From positions 1 through 39,404 of the forward strand of contig CASDYZ010000058.1 in the NCBI GenBank assembly GCA_949285325.1: a DNA stretch of 39,404 bases, in the 5' to 3' direction. This document shows, in pieces, positions 16,070-25,019 of this stretch. Position 1 is the first letter of the stretch. Each line of letters begins with the position of its first letter. The notes beneath the pieces were generated by a model. That model made no database searches. It was not told where the DNA came from and saw only the letters and a list, made by a program, of their open reading frames with translations. Source of the DNA: an uncultured bacterium. Lineage in GTDB: Bacteria; Bacillota_I; Bacilli_A; RFN20; CAG-826. Both the position numbers and the translations under genes were made by a program.

Positions 16070-16786
16070 TTAATCCTTTCGGCAAGTTGTGCCTATATCA
16101 AGTCCATTGATAACTCGCATGAAGTTTTTAGTGTCCGCCATATTGAACACTCTCACTTCGATATCTTTATCTAAAAGCATTTCGACTGCCGAGCTATCCA
16201 TGACTTTTAAATTCATTTTAAGCATCTCACGATATGTGATTTTTTTCAATAGAATTGCGTTTTTATTTACACTAGGATCATCACTATACACACCATCAAC
16301 ACCATTTTTAGCCATTAAAAGTGCGTCAGCGTCGATATCGAGGGCGAGCATTGTCGCCGCGGTATCGGTAGTGAAAAATGGTTTACCAGTCCCTCCGGAA
16401 AGAAAAACTACTTTACCTTCTAAGAGAGATTTTTTTGCCTCTTCTTTATCATATTTAACACTCACCCCATCAATTGCAGGGATAGAAGAATAAACGACAC
16501 TTTCAACTCCTAATGTCTTTAGATTTGAAGACACCGCGACTGCATTAATGACAGTACCGAGCATCCCCATATAATCAGCTGGAATTCTTTCGATACCAAT
16601 CTCGTCGGCAAGTTTGCCTCTCCAGATGTTACCAGCGCCGATTACCACCGCAACTTGTATCCCGCTGTCATAGATTTCTTTGATAATAGAAACTATTGTT
16701 TTTAAATATTTAACATCGAGGATAGAAGAGCTTTCATGACCACGGAGTGCTTCTCCACTAAGTTTTAATAAGACACGTTTATACAT
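16070..16786 (-). CDS. pyrH: UMP kinase
   Basis: Phosphorylates UMP to UDP with ATP in pyrimidine nucleotide synthesis. The 238 residues belong to the amino-acid-kinase fold, with KLSGEALRG at the N-terminus, VVIGAGNIWRG at the phosphate-binding loop, and FFTTDTAATMLALDIDADALLMAKNGVDGVYS at the UMP and ATP sites. A good Shine-Dalgarno (TAGGAGG) precedes the ATG at 16786. It is separated from tsf by a terminator-like hairpin, so expression may be attenuated relative to rpsB-tsf. Confidence 0.97.
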   Translation of the reverse strand: MYKRVLLKLSGEALRGHESSSILDVKYLKTIVSIIKEIYDSGIQVAVVIGAGNIWRGKLADEIGIERIPADYMGMLGTVINAVAVSSNLKTLGVESVVYSSIPAIDGVSVKYDKEEAKKSLLEGKVVFLSGGTGKPFFTTDTAATMLALDIDADALLMAKNGVDGVYSDDPSVNKNAILLKKITYREMLKMNLKVMDSSAVEMLLDKDIEVRVFNMADTKNFMRVINGLDIGTTCRKD

Positions 16787-16813
16787 GGCTGACCTCCTAG
16801 TTTGTCTTTATTA

Positions 16814-16844
16814 AAAAAAGAAACACAAAATCGTGCTTCTTTTT
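16814..16844 (-). terminator. Intergenic terminator or attenuator between tsf and pyrH
   Basis: Minus strand: AAAAAGAAGCAC pairs with GTGTTTCTTTTTTT (one G-T pair), loop GATTTT, T-rich tail. Being inside the conserved rpsB-tsf-pyrH-frr operon, it probably reduces rather than stops downstream transcription. Confidence 0.7.
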
Positions 16845-16851
16845 ATTCATT

Positions 16852-17733
16852 TTATTGTTTGATTTCTTTCATTACTTCGCTCGCGAAGTCGTCTTTTCTC
16901 TTTTCAATACCTTCGCCAACTTGATAACGGACAAATTGAAGTACTTTGTTTCCACTTTCTTTTAATACTTGAGAAACAGTCTTAGAATCATCCATCAAGA
17001 ACGCTTGTTCGGACAATGTCAATTCTTGGAATGTTTTATTGACTTTACCTTCAACAATCTTAGTTAAGACTGGTAGAGGTTTCGATTTTAATTTTTCATC
17101 GTTTTTAGCAGCTACAATTTGAACATTTCTTTCATGTTCGATAACATCTTGTGGAATATCATCCATGCTGATGTATGAAGGATTGTTAGCAGCGATGTGC
17201 ATCGCAATTTGTTTTTCAAGAGTCTCATCAGCCTTTTCTAAGACGACGACGACAGCGATTTTACCACCCATGTGGATGTAAGTGCCAATACCTTGTCCAT
17301 CTTTATTTTCCACTACGACAAATCTTCTCAAAGAGAATTTTTCTCCCATTTTGACAGTCGCATCAGAAAATAAATCTTCACATGCTTTTGTAGCGGTATC
17401 GACATCTTTTAAATCGTCGTGAAGGATGCGTTTAGCAATCGTTTCAACAAATTCTTTAAATGCATCACTTTTAGCGACAAAGTCAGTTTCGCAGTTGACT
17501 TCAAGTATGACAGTCTTACCACATTTTTCACAGCGTTTAGTGAGGGAAAGTCCTTCAGCGGCAATTCTATCAGCTTTTTTAGCTACTTTAGCGATACCTT
17601 TTTCTCTAAGCCAATCGCAGGCTTTATCGATGTCTAAGTCGTTAGCGAGAAGTGCGCCTTTACAGTCCATAAGACCAGCGCCTGTTCTATCTCTTAAGAC
17701 TTTGATTAATTCAATTAAATTTTGTTCTCCCAT
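16852..17733 (-). CDS. tsf: Elongation factor Ts
   Basis: Nucleotide exchange factor for EF-Tu. 293 residues. The N-terminal UBA-like module has the RDRTGAGLMDCKGALLA block, followed by the core with the TDFVAKSDAFKEF motif contacting EF-Tu and the C-terminal RYQVGEGIEKRKDDFASEV. A CxxC pair (RCEKCGK) near residue 70 is an unusual insertion where many homologues have no cysteines. It sits 3 bases after rpsB in the standard operon. Confidence 0.97.
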   Translation of the reverse strand: MGEQNLIELIKVLRDRTGAGLMDCKGALLANDLDIDKACDWLREKGIAKVAKKADRIAAEGLSLTKRCEKCGKTVILEVNCETDFVAKSDAFKEFVETIAKRILHDDLKDVDTATKACEDLFSDATVKMGEKFSLRRFVVVENKDGQGIGTYIHMGGKIAVVVVLEKADETLEKQIAMHIAANNPSYISMDDIPQDVIEHERNVQIVAAKNDEKLKSKPLPVLTKIVEGKVNKTFQELTLSEQAFLMDDSKTVSQVLKESGNKVLQFVRYQVGEGIEKRKDDFASEVMKEIKQ

Positions 17734-17736
17734 AAA

Positions 17737-18834
17737 TTATTCTCCATCTTTTTCGGTTTCAGTTTTTGTTTCTTTTTCTTCTTTTTCTGTCTTTTTTGCT
17801 TGGGTTTTGCGGGCTTTTTGTTGTTTTAAAGCTTTTTCTTCTTCAACTACCGCACCGGCCTTATCACCAGAAGTTGACCTTAATGCTTGCTCTTTTTCAT
17901 ATTGTTCTTGACGAGCTTGTCTTTCCGCTCTTATGCGGGCTAACTTTTCAGCATTTTCTTTTTCAGTTTGACGGATGACGTCTTTCATAGTGACGCCTTC
18001 ACCTTCATCTTTAACATAAGCGACAACTGGTTGTCCACCTTTACTTTCAAAGATTGCGTCCGCCATAACAGCAAGGATTAGTGAGACAGAACGGATTGCG
18101 TCGTCGTTTGCCGGAATAGCGTAATCGACATCGTCAGGATCGCTATTGGTGTCGACGATACCAAAGACTGGAATTTTTAATTTTCTTGCTTCGAGAACGG
18201 CGTTGTGTTCGATGTTAGGATCGACGACAAATATCGCATTAGGAATTTTACGCATTTCTTTAATACCAGCAAGATTCTTTGCTAATTTATCTTTTTCTTT
18301 ACGAAGAGAGGCTGCTTCTTGTTTTGGGAGTAAATCAAGTTCTCCTTCCTCTTCTCTTCTTTCAAGTTCTTTTAAATAACGAATTCTTCCTTGGATAGTA
18401 CGGAAGTTAGTTAATGTACCACCAAGCCAACGGTTGGTGACGTAGAATGAACCACTTCTAAGTGCTTCTGCTTCCACGGCTTCTTGGCATTGTTTTTTAG
18501 TACCGACAAATAGTACTTTACCACCATTATCGACAATTTCTTTTAAAGCTTTGTATGCGATTTCAATACGCGTGACGGTTTGGGCTAAGTCGATAATATA
18601 AACCCCATTTCTCGCACCATAGATGTATTTTTTCATCTTTGGATTCCATCGGCGAGTTTGATGTCCAAAATGCGCGCCTGCTTCTAATAATTTTTTCATC
18701 GTAATGACAGGTGCATCAGGATCATGCATGACAGCATCCATAGTTTCAGTAGGTGTAGTTTCGCTATTTTCTTCTGTAGCAACTACTTCTTCCTTACTTA
18801 CTTCTTCTGGAGCAACTACTTTTTCTTCTTCCAT
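17737..18834 (-). CDS. rpsB: Ribosomal protein uS2 with extended acidic N-terminus and charged C-terminal tail
   Basis: Small-subunit protein S2. The conserved core runs from [20 protein letters not shown] to about [10 protein letters not shown], with [21 protein letters not shown] and [20 protein letters not shown] chose the ATG at 18834 because AAGGAGG lies ten bases upstream; longer in-frame starts have no ribosome site. The resulting 365 residues exceed the usual 230-260. About 45 residues before the core are Glu/Val/Thr-rich. About 90 after it are Lys/Glu/Arg-rich ([19 protein letters not shown]), probably disordered or coiled. It is first in the rpsB-tsf-pyrH-frr operon, behind a clear promoter. 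Confidence 0.96.
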   Translation of the reverse strand: MEEEKVVAPEEVSKEEVVATEENSETTPTETMDAVMHDPDAPVITMKKLLEAGAHFGHQTRRWNPKMKKYIYGARNGVYIIDLAQTVTRIEIAYKALKEIVDNGGKVLFVGTKKQCQEAVEAEALRSGSFYVTNRWLGGTLTNFRTIQGRIRYLKELERREEEGELDLLPKQEAASLRKEKDKLAKNLAGIKEMRKIPNAIFVVDPNIEHNAVLEARKLKIPVFGIVDTNSDPDDVDYAIPANDDAIRSVSLILAVMADAIFESKGGQPVVAYVKDEGEGVTMKDVIRQTEKENAEKLARIRAERQARQEQYEKEQALRSTSGDKAGAVVEEEKALKQQKARKTQAKKTEKEEKETKTETEKDGE

Positions 18835-18943
18835 TAAGTGAAGCCTCCTTCTTGTTTTTCCTCCACTGCTTCTAACAATGTCCACCTTCAACTTAGCTCG
18901 TAAATTAAAGGACAAGGGAATTGAATCGACAGTGTGTGTAGTT

Positions 18944-18959
18944 CTTTACTTTCGTAAAG
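18944..18959 (-). promoter_or_regulatory. 5'-terminal hairpin of the rpsB transcript
   Basis: Minus strand CTTTAC-GAAA-GTAAAG forms a 6-bp stem with a GNRA loop, beginning one base after the predicted start site (18960). It opens a leader of about 125 bases before rpsB. It may stabilise the mRNA or take part in feedback by S2; no known S2 leader structure was recognised. Confidence 0.5.
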
Positions 18960-18966
18960 TCAATTT

Positions 18967-18994
18967 ATTATATCAAAATTTACTAACTATACAA
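18967..18994 (-). promoter_or_regulatory. Promoter of the rpsB operon
   Basis: Minus strand: TTGTAT (18989-18994), 16-base spacer, TATAAT (18967-18972) with an upstream TG extended -10. The -35 box lies within a 7-bp dyad (ACTAACT/AGTTAGT) just beyond the xerC stop. Confidence 0.8.
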
Positions 18995-19008
18995 GAGTTA
19001 GTATATAT

Positions 19009-19917
19009 TTAATCCTCATCTTTATTTATTTTAGCTCTTGGATGAGAATTTAAATAAATTGCTTTCATCGCTTTTTGCGACACGTGTGTATATATCTGCG
19101 TTGCGTTTATCGATGCGTGACCTAAAAGTTCTTGTATAACACGTAAATCTGCCCCATTCTCGAGTAGATGTGTGGCAAATGAATGACGAAAAATATGGGG
19201 ATGGAGATTTAAAAAACAGCCTGTTTTTTCTTGAATAGAATTTAAAATAAATTCTAAGCCCCTTCTTGTTAACCTTTTACCACCGCTATTTAAAAATAGG
19301 GCATTAGTCAAATCTTTATTGATTAATTTTGGTCTAACTGTCTTTAAATATAACTGTAAGGAATCAAGACATTCATTTGAAAAAGGCACTAATCTTTCTT
19401 TTTGACCTTTACCAAATATCCGCACTATCCGATTTTTTAAATCAATATCTTGCATGTCTATATTAATTAATTCACTCGCTCTTACGCCAGTATAATAAAG
19501 CATTTCTATAATTGCTTGGTCTCTAGGCATTAAAAAATCTTCTCTACTCTTATTAGATTTAAATAATTCTTCAATTTGCTCTTTATATAAAGCGTGAGGA
19601 TATTTAGTTTCAAGTTTAAGAGGCGAAGCGAATAAAAAAGGATTAACTTTTATATAATGTTTTTCTTGTAGATATTGATAAAATCCACTTAGCGAAGACA
19701 TTCTTCTCTTGCATGATTTTTTGCTTATTCCACTAGATAATTCAACCGCTAAAAAATTGCGGATGACAGTTAAATCAACTTCATCGAACAATATATCTTC
19801 TTCTAATAAAAATTTAAAAAATTTATCGATGTCTCTCTTATATGAATCGATAGTCGCATCGGTAAAATTACGTTCAAATTTTAAATAATTTAAATAATCT
19901 TTAGTAACTTTATTCAT
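19009..19917 (-). CDS. xerC: Tyrosine recombinase XerC (CodV-type)
   Basis: Site-specific recombinase for chromosome dimer resolution at dif. 302 residues, the normal Xer length. The N-terminal SAM-like core-binding domain spans about 5-85. The catalytic domain has Arg146 (GVRASEL), Lys170 (FGKGQKERLVPF), His241/Arg244 (HPHIFRH), His267 (LLGHAS) and the nucleophile Tyr276 (IYTHVS), so it is complete. The position next to topA matches codV in Bacillus. XerD would be named only by elsewhere-encoded partners, so the C/D assignment rests on synteny. The start codon follows an extended -10 box by seven bases. Confidence 0.93.
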   Translation of the reverse strand: MNKVTKDYLNYLKFERNFTDATIDSYKRDIDKFFKFLLEEDILFDEVDLTVIRNFLAVELSSGISKKSCKRRMSSLSGFYQYLQEKHYIKVNPFLFASPLKLETKYPHALYKEQIEELFKSNKSREDFLMPRDQAIIEMLYYTGVRASELINIDMQDIDLKNRIVRIFGKGQKERLVPFSNECLDSLQLYLKTVRPKLINKDLTNALFLNSGGKRLTRRGLEFILNSIQEKTGCFLNLHPHIFRHSFATHLLENGADLRVIQELLGHASINATQIYTHVSQKAMKAIYLNSHPRAKINKDED

Positions 19918-19924
19918 CCTTTAA

Positions 19925-19933
19925 ATTATAGCA
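19925..19933 (-). promoter_or_regulatory. Extended -10 promoter of xerC, predicting a leaderless mRNA
   Basis: TGCTATAAT on the minus strand ends seven bases before the xerC ATG, so transcription should begin within one or two bases of it. AAAGG abuts the ATG and is too close to act as a Shine-Dalgarno. No good -35 is seen. Confidence 0.5.
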
Positions 19934-19968
19934 TAAATAATTGTGTGTGGTTTTCATTAAATAAATTT

Positions 19969-20000
19969 AAAAAGCCCCACTTTTATGTCGTAAGGCTTTT
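19969..20000 (-). terminator. Probable terminator after topA
   Basis: Minus strand AAAAGCC (20000-19994) pairs with GGCTTTT (19976-19970) around a 17-base loop, followed by a T/A-rich tail. It directly follows the topA stop. Confidence 0.6.
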
Positions 20001-20004
20001 AAAA

Positions 20005-21975
20005 CTAAGATTTTTTATCAATTTTTTTATAAGTATATTTTTTGCTACCTTTAGTTTTTATTTTCTCAATATACTTACATTCAGGATAATTGGTGCAACC
20101 AAGGAAATAACCATATTGTCCTTTCTTTTTAACCATATATCCTTTCCCACATTTAGGACATTTTTTGACAGGTTCGTCAAAACGATAAGTGCATGTAGGA
20201 TAATTGCTACAACCGACAAAGCGTCCATTTTTTGAATATTTATACACTAGAGGTTGACCACATTTAGGACAGACATCACCAAATGGTTCGACATCGTCAG
20301 CATACATTTTCTCTGTCGCGTTTTGTAGTTGTTCAATAAATGGATTATAAAATTTTTGTAGCACTTCTATACTACTCATATCACCTTTTTCAATGCTGTC
20401 AAGTTCACTTTCCATATCAGCGGTATATTTAGCGGAGACGATATTCGGGAAATATTTCTCGAGTACGTGAGCAGTTTTTCTTCCTTGAAGTGTCGATTCG
20501 AGTACCCCACCAGAAGAAGAAATATATTTTCTCTTCTTTAAAATTTCGATAGTAAAGGCATAAGTTGATGGTCTACCAATACCGACATCTTCCATTTTAT
20601 TGACTAATTTGCCTTCAGAATAATGTGCCGGTGGTTGAGTAGTTTTATACTCATTTTTCTTATCGACAACGTGGAATATATAACCATTTTCAATATTAGG
20701 CAATGTTTGAACAGATTCATCATCTTTTTCTTTTAATAATTTTTGATAACCATCGAAAACCACTCTTGAAATATTTACGTGGAATTTAGTATCTCCACCA
20801 CTAAGTTCGATGGTCATAACTTCATCTTGACGTGGTTTCATGACACTTGAAAGAGTGCGGTTATAAATCAATTTATAAAGTTCATATTGATCTCTAGTTA
20901 AAAACTCTTTAATTGAGTCAGGAGTAATGTGGTTACTTGTCGGCCTCACTGCTTCGTGAGCATCTTGAGATTTATTAACTTTTTTAATTTTTTTAAGTTG
21001 ACCGATATATTCACTGCCATAAGTCTCTTTGATGTACGCACTAGCGCGAGCAATATAATCGCTTGAAAGACGGCTTGAATCAGTACGGACATAAGAAATT
21101 AAACCGACGTGTTTACCATTGATGACGACACCTTCATATAAAGTCTTTGCTACTTCAAGAGTCTTGTTCGCACCAAATTTAAGTTTATTAAAAGCTTCTT
21201 GCTGTAAAGTAGAGAGTCTAAAAGGTTCTTTTAATTCTTTTGATTTGATAGTTTTAGAAACGTTTGTGACCACCAATTCATTCGGTATAGCGTTTATTAT
21301 TTCATCCGCTAAATCTTTGGTGGATATTCTATCTTTATTTCCTTTATAACTATCAAATATCAAATCGTAATTGATATTAAAAATCTCGCCCTTTGTACTG
21401 ATTGTATAATATTCTTCTGGGATAAATTTATCGATTTCAATATCGTGGTCGCATATCATCTTTAGTGTGGCGGTTTGAACTCTACCTGCACTTTTTGAAT
21501 GAATTTTTTTATAAATTAAAGATGATAATTTAAATCCGATAATCCTATCTAAGATTCTTCTTGCTTCTTGGCTTGAAACGAGATTTGGATTTATGGTGCG
21601 AGGATGTTTAATTGCTTCTGTTATCGCTTCACGAGTTATTTCGTGAAATTCCAATCTTTTGACATCTGGTTTTAGTTTTAACACTTGTTGTAGATGCCAA
21701 GCGATTGCTTCCCCTTCTCTATCAGGGTCAGTTGCCAATATAACTTCATCAGCTTTTTTTGTTTCTTTTCTTAAAGAATTTACAATATTGTATTTATCCT
21801 TATTAATAATGTAAGTAGGCTTAAAATCGTGCTCGACATCGACGCCTAAACCGCCTTTGCCTGTCGTCGCTAAATCGCGGATATGGCCTTGAGAGGCAAC
21901 GACTGTATATTCTTCGCCTAAGTAGTTTTTAATAGTAGGACATTTTGTTGGTGATTCGACAATTATTAGCTTCAT
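20005..21975 (-). CDS. topA: DNA topoisomerase I
   Basis: Type IA enzyme relaxing negative supercoils. 656 residues. The TOPRIM domain begins LIIVESPTKCPTIKNYLG and has the DPDREGEAIAWHL acidic motif. The catalytic tyrosine is in LISYVRTDSSRLS (about residue 295). The N-terminal core is complete, with GRVQTATLKMI. Two C-terminal zinc ribbons follow (CPKC...CSNYPTC and CPKC...CTNYPEC) with a basic Lys-rich tail. Shorter forms like this, with two ribbons, are common in Bacilli. It lies upstream of xerC as in Bacillus, but without trmFO between them. Confidence 0.97.
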   Translation of the reverse strand: MKLIIVESPTKCPTIKNYLGEEYTVVASQGHIRDLATTGKGGLGVDVEHDFKPTYIINKDKYNIVNSLRKETKKADEVILATDPDREGEAIAWHLQQVLKLKPDVKRLEFHEITREAITEAIKHPRTINPNLVSSQEARRILDRIIGFKLSSLIYKKIHSKSAGRVQTATLKMICDHDIEIDKFIPEEYYTISTKGEIFNINYDLIFDSYKGNKDRISTKDLADEIINAIPNELVVTNVSKTIKSKELKEPFRLSTLQQEAFNKLKFGANKTLEVAKTLYEGVVINGKHVGLISYVRTDSSRLSSDYIARASAYIKETYGSEYIGQLKKIKKVNKSQDAHEAVRPTSNHITPDSIKEFLTRDQYELYKLIYNRTLSSVMKPRQDEVMTIELSGGDTKFHVNISRVVFDGYQKLLKEKDDESVQTLPNIENGYIFHVVDKKNEYKTTQPPAHYSEGKLVNKMEDVGIGRPSTYAFTIEILKKRKYISSSGGVLESTLQGRKTAHVLEKYFPNIVSAKYTADMESELDSIEKGDMSSIEVLQKFYNPFIEQLQNATEKMYADDVEPFGDVCPKCGQPLVYKYSKNGRFVGCSNYPTCTYRFDEPVKKCPKCGKGYMVKKKGQYGYFLGCTNYPECKYIEKIKTKGSKKYTYKKIDKKS

Positions 21976-21983
21976 AGCAAAAT

Positions 21984-22012
21984 ATTATTAAAGCATTTTT
22001 TACTTTTGTCAA
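21984..22012 (-). promoter_or_regulatory. Promoter of topA, predicting a leaderless mRNA
   Basis: Minus strand TTGACA (22007-22012), 17-base spacer, AATAAT (21984-21989). The -10 box ends only eight bases before the ATG, giving a predicted leader of about two bases. No Shine-Dalgarno is present. Confidence 0.75.
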
Positions 22013-22039
22013 CTGCCTTTATATATCTTATTTATTATT

Positions 22040-22064
22040 AAATAGACTAGTTTCTAGTTTATTT
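22040..22064. repeat. Stem-loop between dprA and topA
   Basis: AAATAGACTAG and CTAGTTTATTT pair over 11 positions with one G-T and a 3-base loop. It begins 4 bases past the dprA stop. It could end the dprA transcript, but the following sequence is A/T-mixed rather than a clean T run. Confidence 0.45.
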
Positions 22065-22068
22065 AAAA

Positions 22069-22842
22069 TTATTTTAATTCATCGATTAAATCGCTTCCGT
22101 TTTCAATTAAATAGGCGCCGTCCTTGATCAAACGATTGCATATAGAATGGGCGTCAATTGGATAAGGAACACACAAGACATCTTTACCGCTGTGAAGGGC
22201 GTAAGAGACGGTTGATAATGTCCCAGAATTAGTGTGAGCTTCTGTTACTAAAAGAGCTTTTGAAAATGCAGCGATAAGTCTATTTCGCATCGGAAAATGT
22301 TCTTTTTTAGGTTCAACATTATTTGGATATTCAGAAATTAATAGATGATTGTTTTTTATTTCTTCATATAAAGATATATTTTGTTTAGGATAACAGTTGT
22401 CAATCCCGCTTCCTAATATAGCGATAGTTTTGCCCTCATTTTCAATACATGTATGATGGGCGATCGAATCTATCCCTTTTGCTAATCCAGATACGATGTT
22501 ATATTTCTTGCTCGCTGATTTGACTAATTCACGCGTGACATTTTCTCCATATTTTGTGCATTCTCTAGAACCGACGACACTTAAATTATCTCTCTCGTCT
22601 TTTAATAGATTTTTATCACCGTAATAAAAAAGAACAAAAGGCGGTTGATAAATATTTTTTAAATACGATGGATAATCGTCATCAATTATAGTAATCGTAT
22701 TCGCTTTACACTTATCTACCGCTTCCTTAATCAAATCAAAATTAATTTTTTCTTTTTCTCTAATAGCTTTATAAATATCATCCCATTCTCCTCCGTATTT
22801 AACTGATAGATAAATGAGAATATCTCTTCCTCTAGTTGCCAT
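22069..22842 (-). CDS. dprA: DNA-processing protein DprA (Smf)
   Basis: Loads RecA on incoming single-stranded DNA in natural transformation and protects it. 257 residues, near the minimal Rossmann-fold form. VVGSRECTKYGE, VSGLAKGIDSIAHH and TIAILGSGIDNCYPKQN, then SEYPNN, MRNRLIAAFSKALLVTEA and SGTLSTVSYAL, are the diagnostic blocks. An N-terminal SAM-like region of about 60 residues precedes it, and the C-terminal winged-helix domain seen in longer homologues is absent. AGGAGG precedes the ATG by about eight bases. Other competence genes are not in the window, so a working uptake system is not implied. Confidence 0.95.
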   Translation of the reverse strand: MATRGRDILIYLSVKYGGEWDDIYKAIREKEKINFDLIKEAVDKCKANTITIIDDDYPSYLKNIYQPPFVLFYYGDKNLLKDERDNLSVVGSRECTKYGENVTRELVKSASKKYNIVSGLAKGIDSIAHHTCIENEGKTIAILGSGIDNCYPKQNISLYEEIKNNHLLISEYPNNVEPKKEHFPMRNRLIAAFSKALLVTEAHTNSGTLSTVSYALHSGKDVLCVPYPIDAHSICNRLIKDGAYLIENGSDLIDELK

Positions 22843-22887
22843 TTACATTTGCCTCCTATATTAGTAACTAGGGAAGAAAAAAAGAAA

Positions 22888-23511
22888 TTAGATATTAAAT
22901 AAAGAAATTTTCATTATCTTTAAATCTTTAATTGGTTTATAAGAAAAACGATGAACCCCTTTAATAGGTCCGTATTGTTTTAAAGCATCCATGTGCAATT
23001 TAGTGCCATAACCTTTATGATCTTTAATGTGGTACTGTGGATATTTTTTATCAAGTTCTAAACATATGTGATCACGCGTAACTTTAGCAATAATTGACGC
23101 GGCGGCGACATTTAAACATTTAGCGTCCGCCTTCACTAAAGGAATAGTAGTAACTTCAGTATTTAACTTGGTCGCGTCAGATATAATAAGTTGATATTTG
23201 TGGTGTAAATTATTTATAGCTATTAGCATAGCTTTTTTACTTGCTTCAAGAATATTTATTTTATCTATTTCTTCTGCTTCAACAATACCGACACCAAAAT
23301 CAATCGCGTCTTTAATTATCGTTTGATAAAGTTCTTCTCTTTGTTTTTCACTCAGCTTTTTAGAGTCGTTAATTTTTTCATTTTTATAAGAGGGAGGTAA
23401 AATCACCGCGGCGGCGACAACTGGCCCTAGTAAACACCCTCTTCCTGCTTCATCAACTCCGACTATAAATTTAATATTTTCAGAATAATATTGTTGTTCA
23501 AAATCAAGCAT
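22888..23511 (-). CDS. rnhB: Ribonuclease HII
   Basis: Removes ribonucleotides from DNA-RNA hybrids. 207 residues. The acidic catalytic set is visible in VGVDEAGRGCLLGP (Asp/Glu), in ISDATKL (Asp) and further along in KVTRDHICLEL (Asp). The GRG motif that recognises the RNA-DNA junction is intact, and DHKGYGTKLHMDALKQYGP closes the domain. It overlaps rbgA by eight bases, as expected for the conserved rbgA-rnhB pair. Confidence 0.97.
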   Translation of the reverse strand: MLDFEQQYYSENIKFIVGVDEAGRGCLLGPVVAAAVILPPSYKNEKINDSKKLSEKQREELYQTIIKDAIDFGVGIVEAEEIDKINILEASKKAMLIAINNLHHKYQLIISDATKLNTEVTTIPLVKADAKCLNVAAASIIAKVTRDHICLELDKKYPQYHIKDHKGYGTKLHMDALKQYGPIKGVHRFSYKPIKDLKIMKISLFNI

Positions 23512-24349
23512 CTTCTTTTTCTAAAGATATCCTTCCTAAATATCCCGCTCTAAACTCTTTTAAAAGAAGTAGTTCTCCTCTTTCAAAATCATATTCACCC
23601 TTTTTTAATAGTCCTCGTTTTGAACATATATCTTTTATAACTTGTTCATAATTATCAATATTTTCTATACCATATCTATCTTTTAAACTAGACGGATAAT
23701 TATCTTTTAAATAAGTTATTAAATAATTTACAACGTCAGAAATTGGTAAAATATTATCGTCAATTGAGCCTAAAACTGCAAGGTTATATGCTTTTTTGTT
23801 TTGTTTATAACTAGTTGGTAATACGCCTGGGGTATCTAATAATTCAAATTCATTATTAACTTTTATCCAACTCGCTCCTCGAGTGTAGGCAGGCTTATTT
23901 GCCACCTTGGCGGCATTTCTATTACTAAGTCTATTTATTAGGGAGGATTTACCAACGTTAGGGACACCAATAATCATCGCCCTAGTTGGTTGAGGCTTCA
24001 TTCCTTTTCTAATTTCTTTCTCTTTTTTATCCTTTGCTAAAGCATTAATAGCTAGAGAAATAATCTTTTTAGAATTAGGGTCATTGTTATTGATGCTTAT
24101 ACAGTTATCAAATCGTTTTTTAAGAATATCTATTTGACGCAAAACAACATCTTTATCCGCTAAATCAATCTTTGTTAAGACAATTAATCGCAATTTATTT
24201 TTAACTAAATTATCTAGTTCATCATTAATAAAAGTAAAAGGCGCACGCGCGTCTAAAACAATGATGACCACATCGACTAATTTAATGTAATCATTTATTT
24301 TTTCAGTGGCCTTTTTCATGTGACCAGGGTACCAATGGATATTGTTCAT
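23504..24349 (-). CDS. rbgA: Ribosome biogenesis GTPase RbgA (YlqF)
   Basis: Circularly permuted GTPase needed for late 50S assembly. 281 residues. Motif order is permuted: G4 TKIDLAD (about 59-65) comes before G1 GVPNVGKSSLINRL, followed by G2 and the G3 DTPG. The N-terminal HWYPGHMKKA is the family signature, and a C-terminal helical domain of about 100 residues completes it. It follows lepB by three bases with no strong Shine-Dalgarno (reinitiation is plausible) and overlaps rnhB. Confidence 0.97.
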   Translation of the reverse strand: MNNIHWYPGHMKKATEKINDYIKLVDVVIIVLDARAPFTFINDELDNLVKNKLRLIVLTKIDLADKDVVLRQIDILKKRFDNCISINNNDPNSKKIISLAINALAKDKKEKEIRKGMKPQPTRAMIIGVPNVGKSSLINRLSNRNAAKVANKPAYTRGASWIKVNNEFELLDTPGVLPTSYKQNKKAYNLAVLGSIDDNILPISDVVNYLITYLKDNYPSSLKDRYGIENIDNYEQVIKDICSKRGLLKKGEYDFERGELLLLKEFRAGYLGRISLEKEDA

Positions 24350-24352
24350 ACT

Positions 24353-25012
24353 TTAATAGAAATATTGAGGTGTAGTGTAAATTCTATCAACACATTCTTC
24401 TCTATCTCCACTCCCTTTAATTTTACAAGTACCTTCTATAGAAACTAATATTCCAACGATATCTTTATATCGTATTGGTTCCTTTTCATCGATGCAGTCT
24501 TGAGAGTTTTCCCAATTATCTCCCATAACCCAATATTCATTTTCTCCTAGTGTTGTTTTTTTGTAATTATGTTTAGTAGGATCAGTTATATTAGGTTCAA
24601 ATGTCTTTGTAATTTTTGTCTCGATGTCATTTTCGTCATATATATAAATTTCGCCATCTCTAATTTCAAAAGTTTCACCAGGTAAAGCAATTACTCTTTT
24701 TATTTTATATGGGGCGTTATTTTTAAGTTGATCATCAATATAATCTGACCAAGGATAATAAGTAACAACAATAGAAAAACGTCTTATATTTCTTTTCGCA
24801 GATGATGATGTATCAATGGTGCCAAAATCAACTCTCCCATCACCGTGATGATTTAAGGTTGGAGCCATCGATTCGCCTGAGACAAAAATAGAAGAAAAAT
24901 ACATTCTATCAAAAGCAGGAATAGAGCATAAACAAAGTCCAATAATTAAGACAAAATATAGCGATGCCCAAATTATCTTTTGTGTATATATTGAAATATT
25001 AAGTTTCTTCAT
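24353..25012 (-). CDS. lepB: Type I signal peptidase
   Basis: Membrane-bound serine protease that cleaves secretory signal peptides. With the ATG at 25012 (MKKLNISIYT) it has 219 residues and one N-terminal membrane helix (about 13-34). The catalytic Ser48 is in VSGESMAP and the general base Lys105 is in YKIKRVIALPGE. VMGDNWENSQD is the third family box. A TTG at 25048 would add 12 residues, but it falls inside the -35 box of a strong promoter, so I reject it. The mRNA would begin at about the ATG, so translation may be leaderless. It is first in the lepB-rbgA-rnhB run. Confidence 0.94.
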   Translation of the reverse strand: MKKLNISIYTQKIIWASLYFVLIIGLCLCSIPAFDRMYFSSIFVSGESMAPTLNHHGDGRVDFGTIDTSSSAKRNIRRFSIVVTYYPWSDYIDDQLKNNAPYKIKRVIALPGETFEIRDGEIYIYDENDIETKITKTFEPNITDPTKHNYKKTTLGENEYWVMGDNWENSQDCIDEKEPIRYKDIVGILVSIEGTCKIKGSGDREECVDRIYTTPQYFY

Positions 25013-25019
25013 ACTCGTT

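Noticed and set aside
18835-18915. Longer N-terminus of rpsB starting at a TTG at 18915
   Set aside because: It has no ribosome binding site, while AAGGAGG before ATG 18834 is excellent; the extra codons are the untranslated leader.
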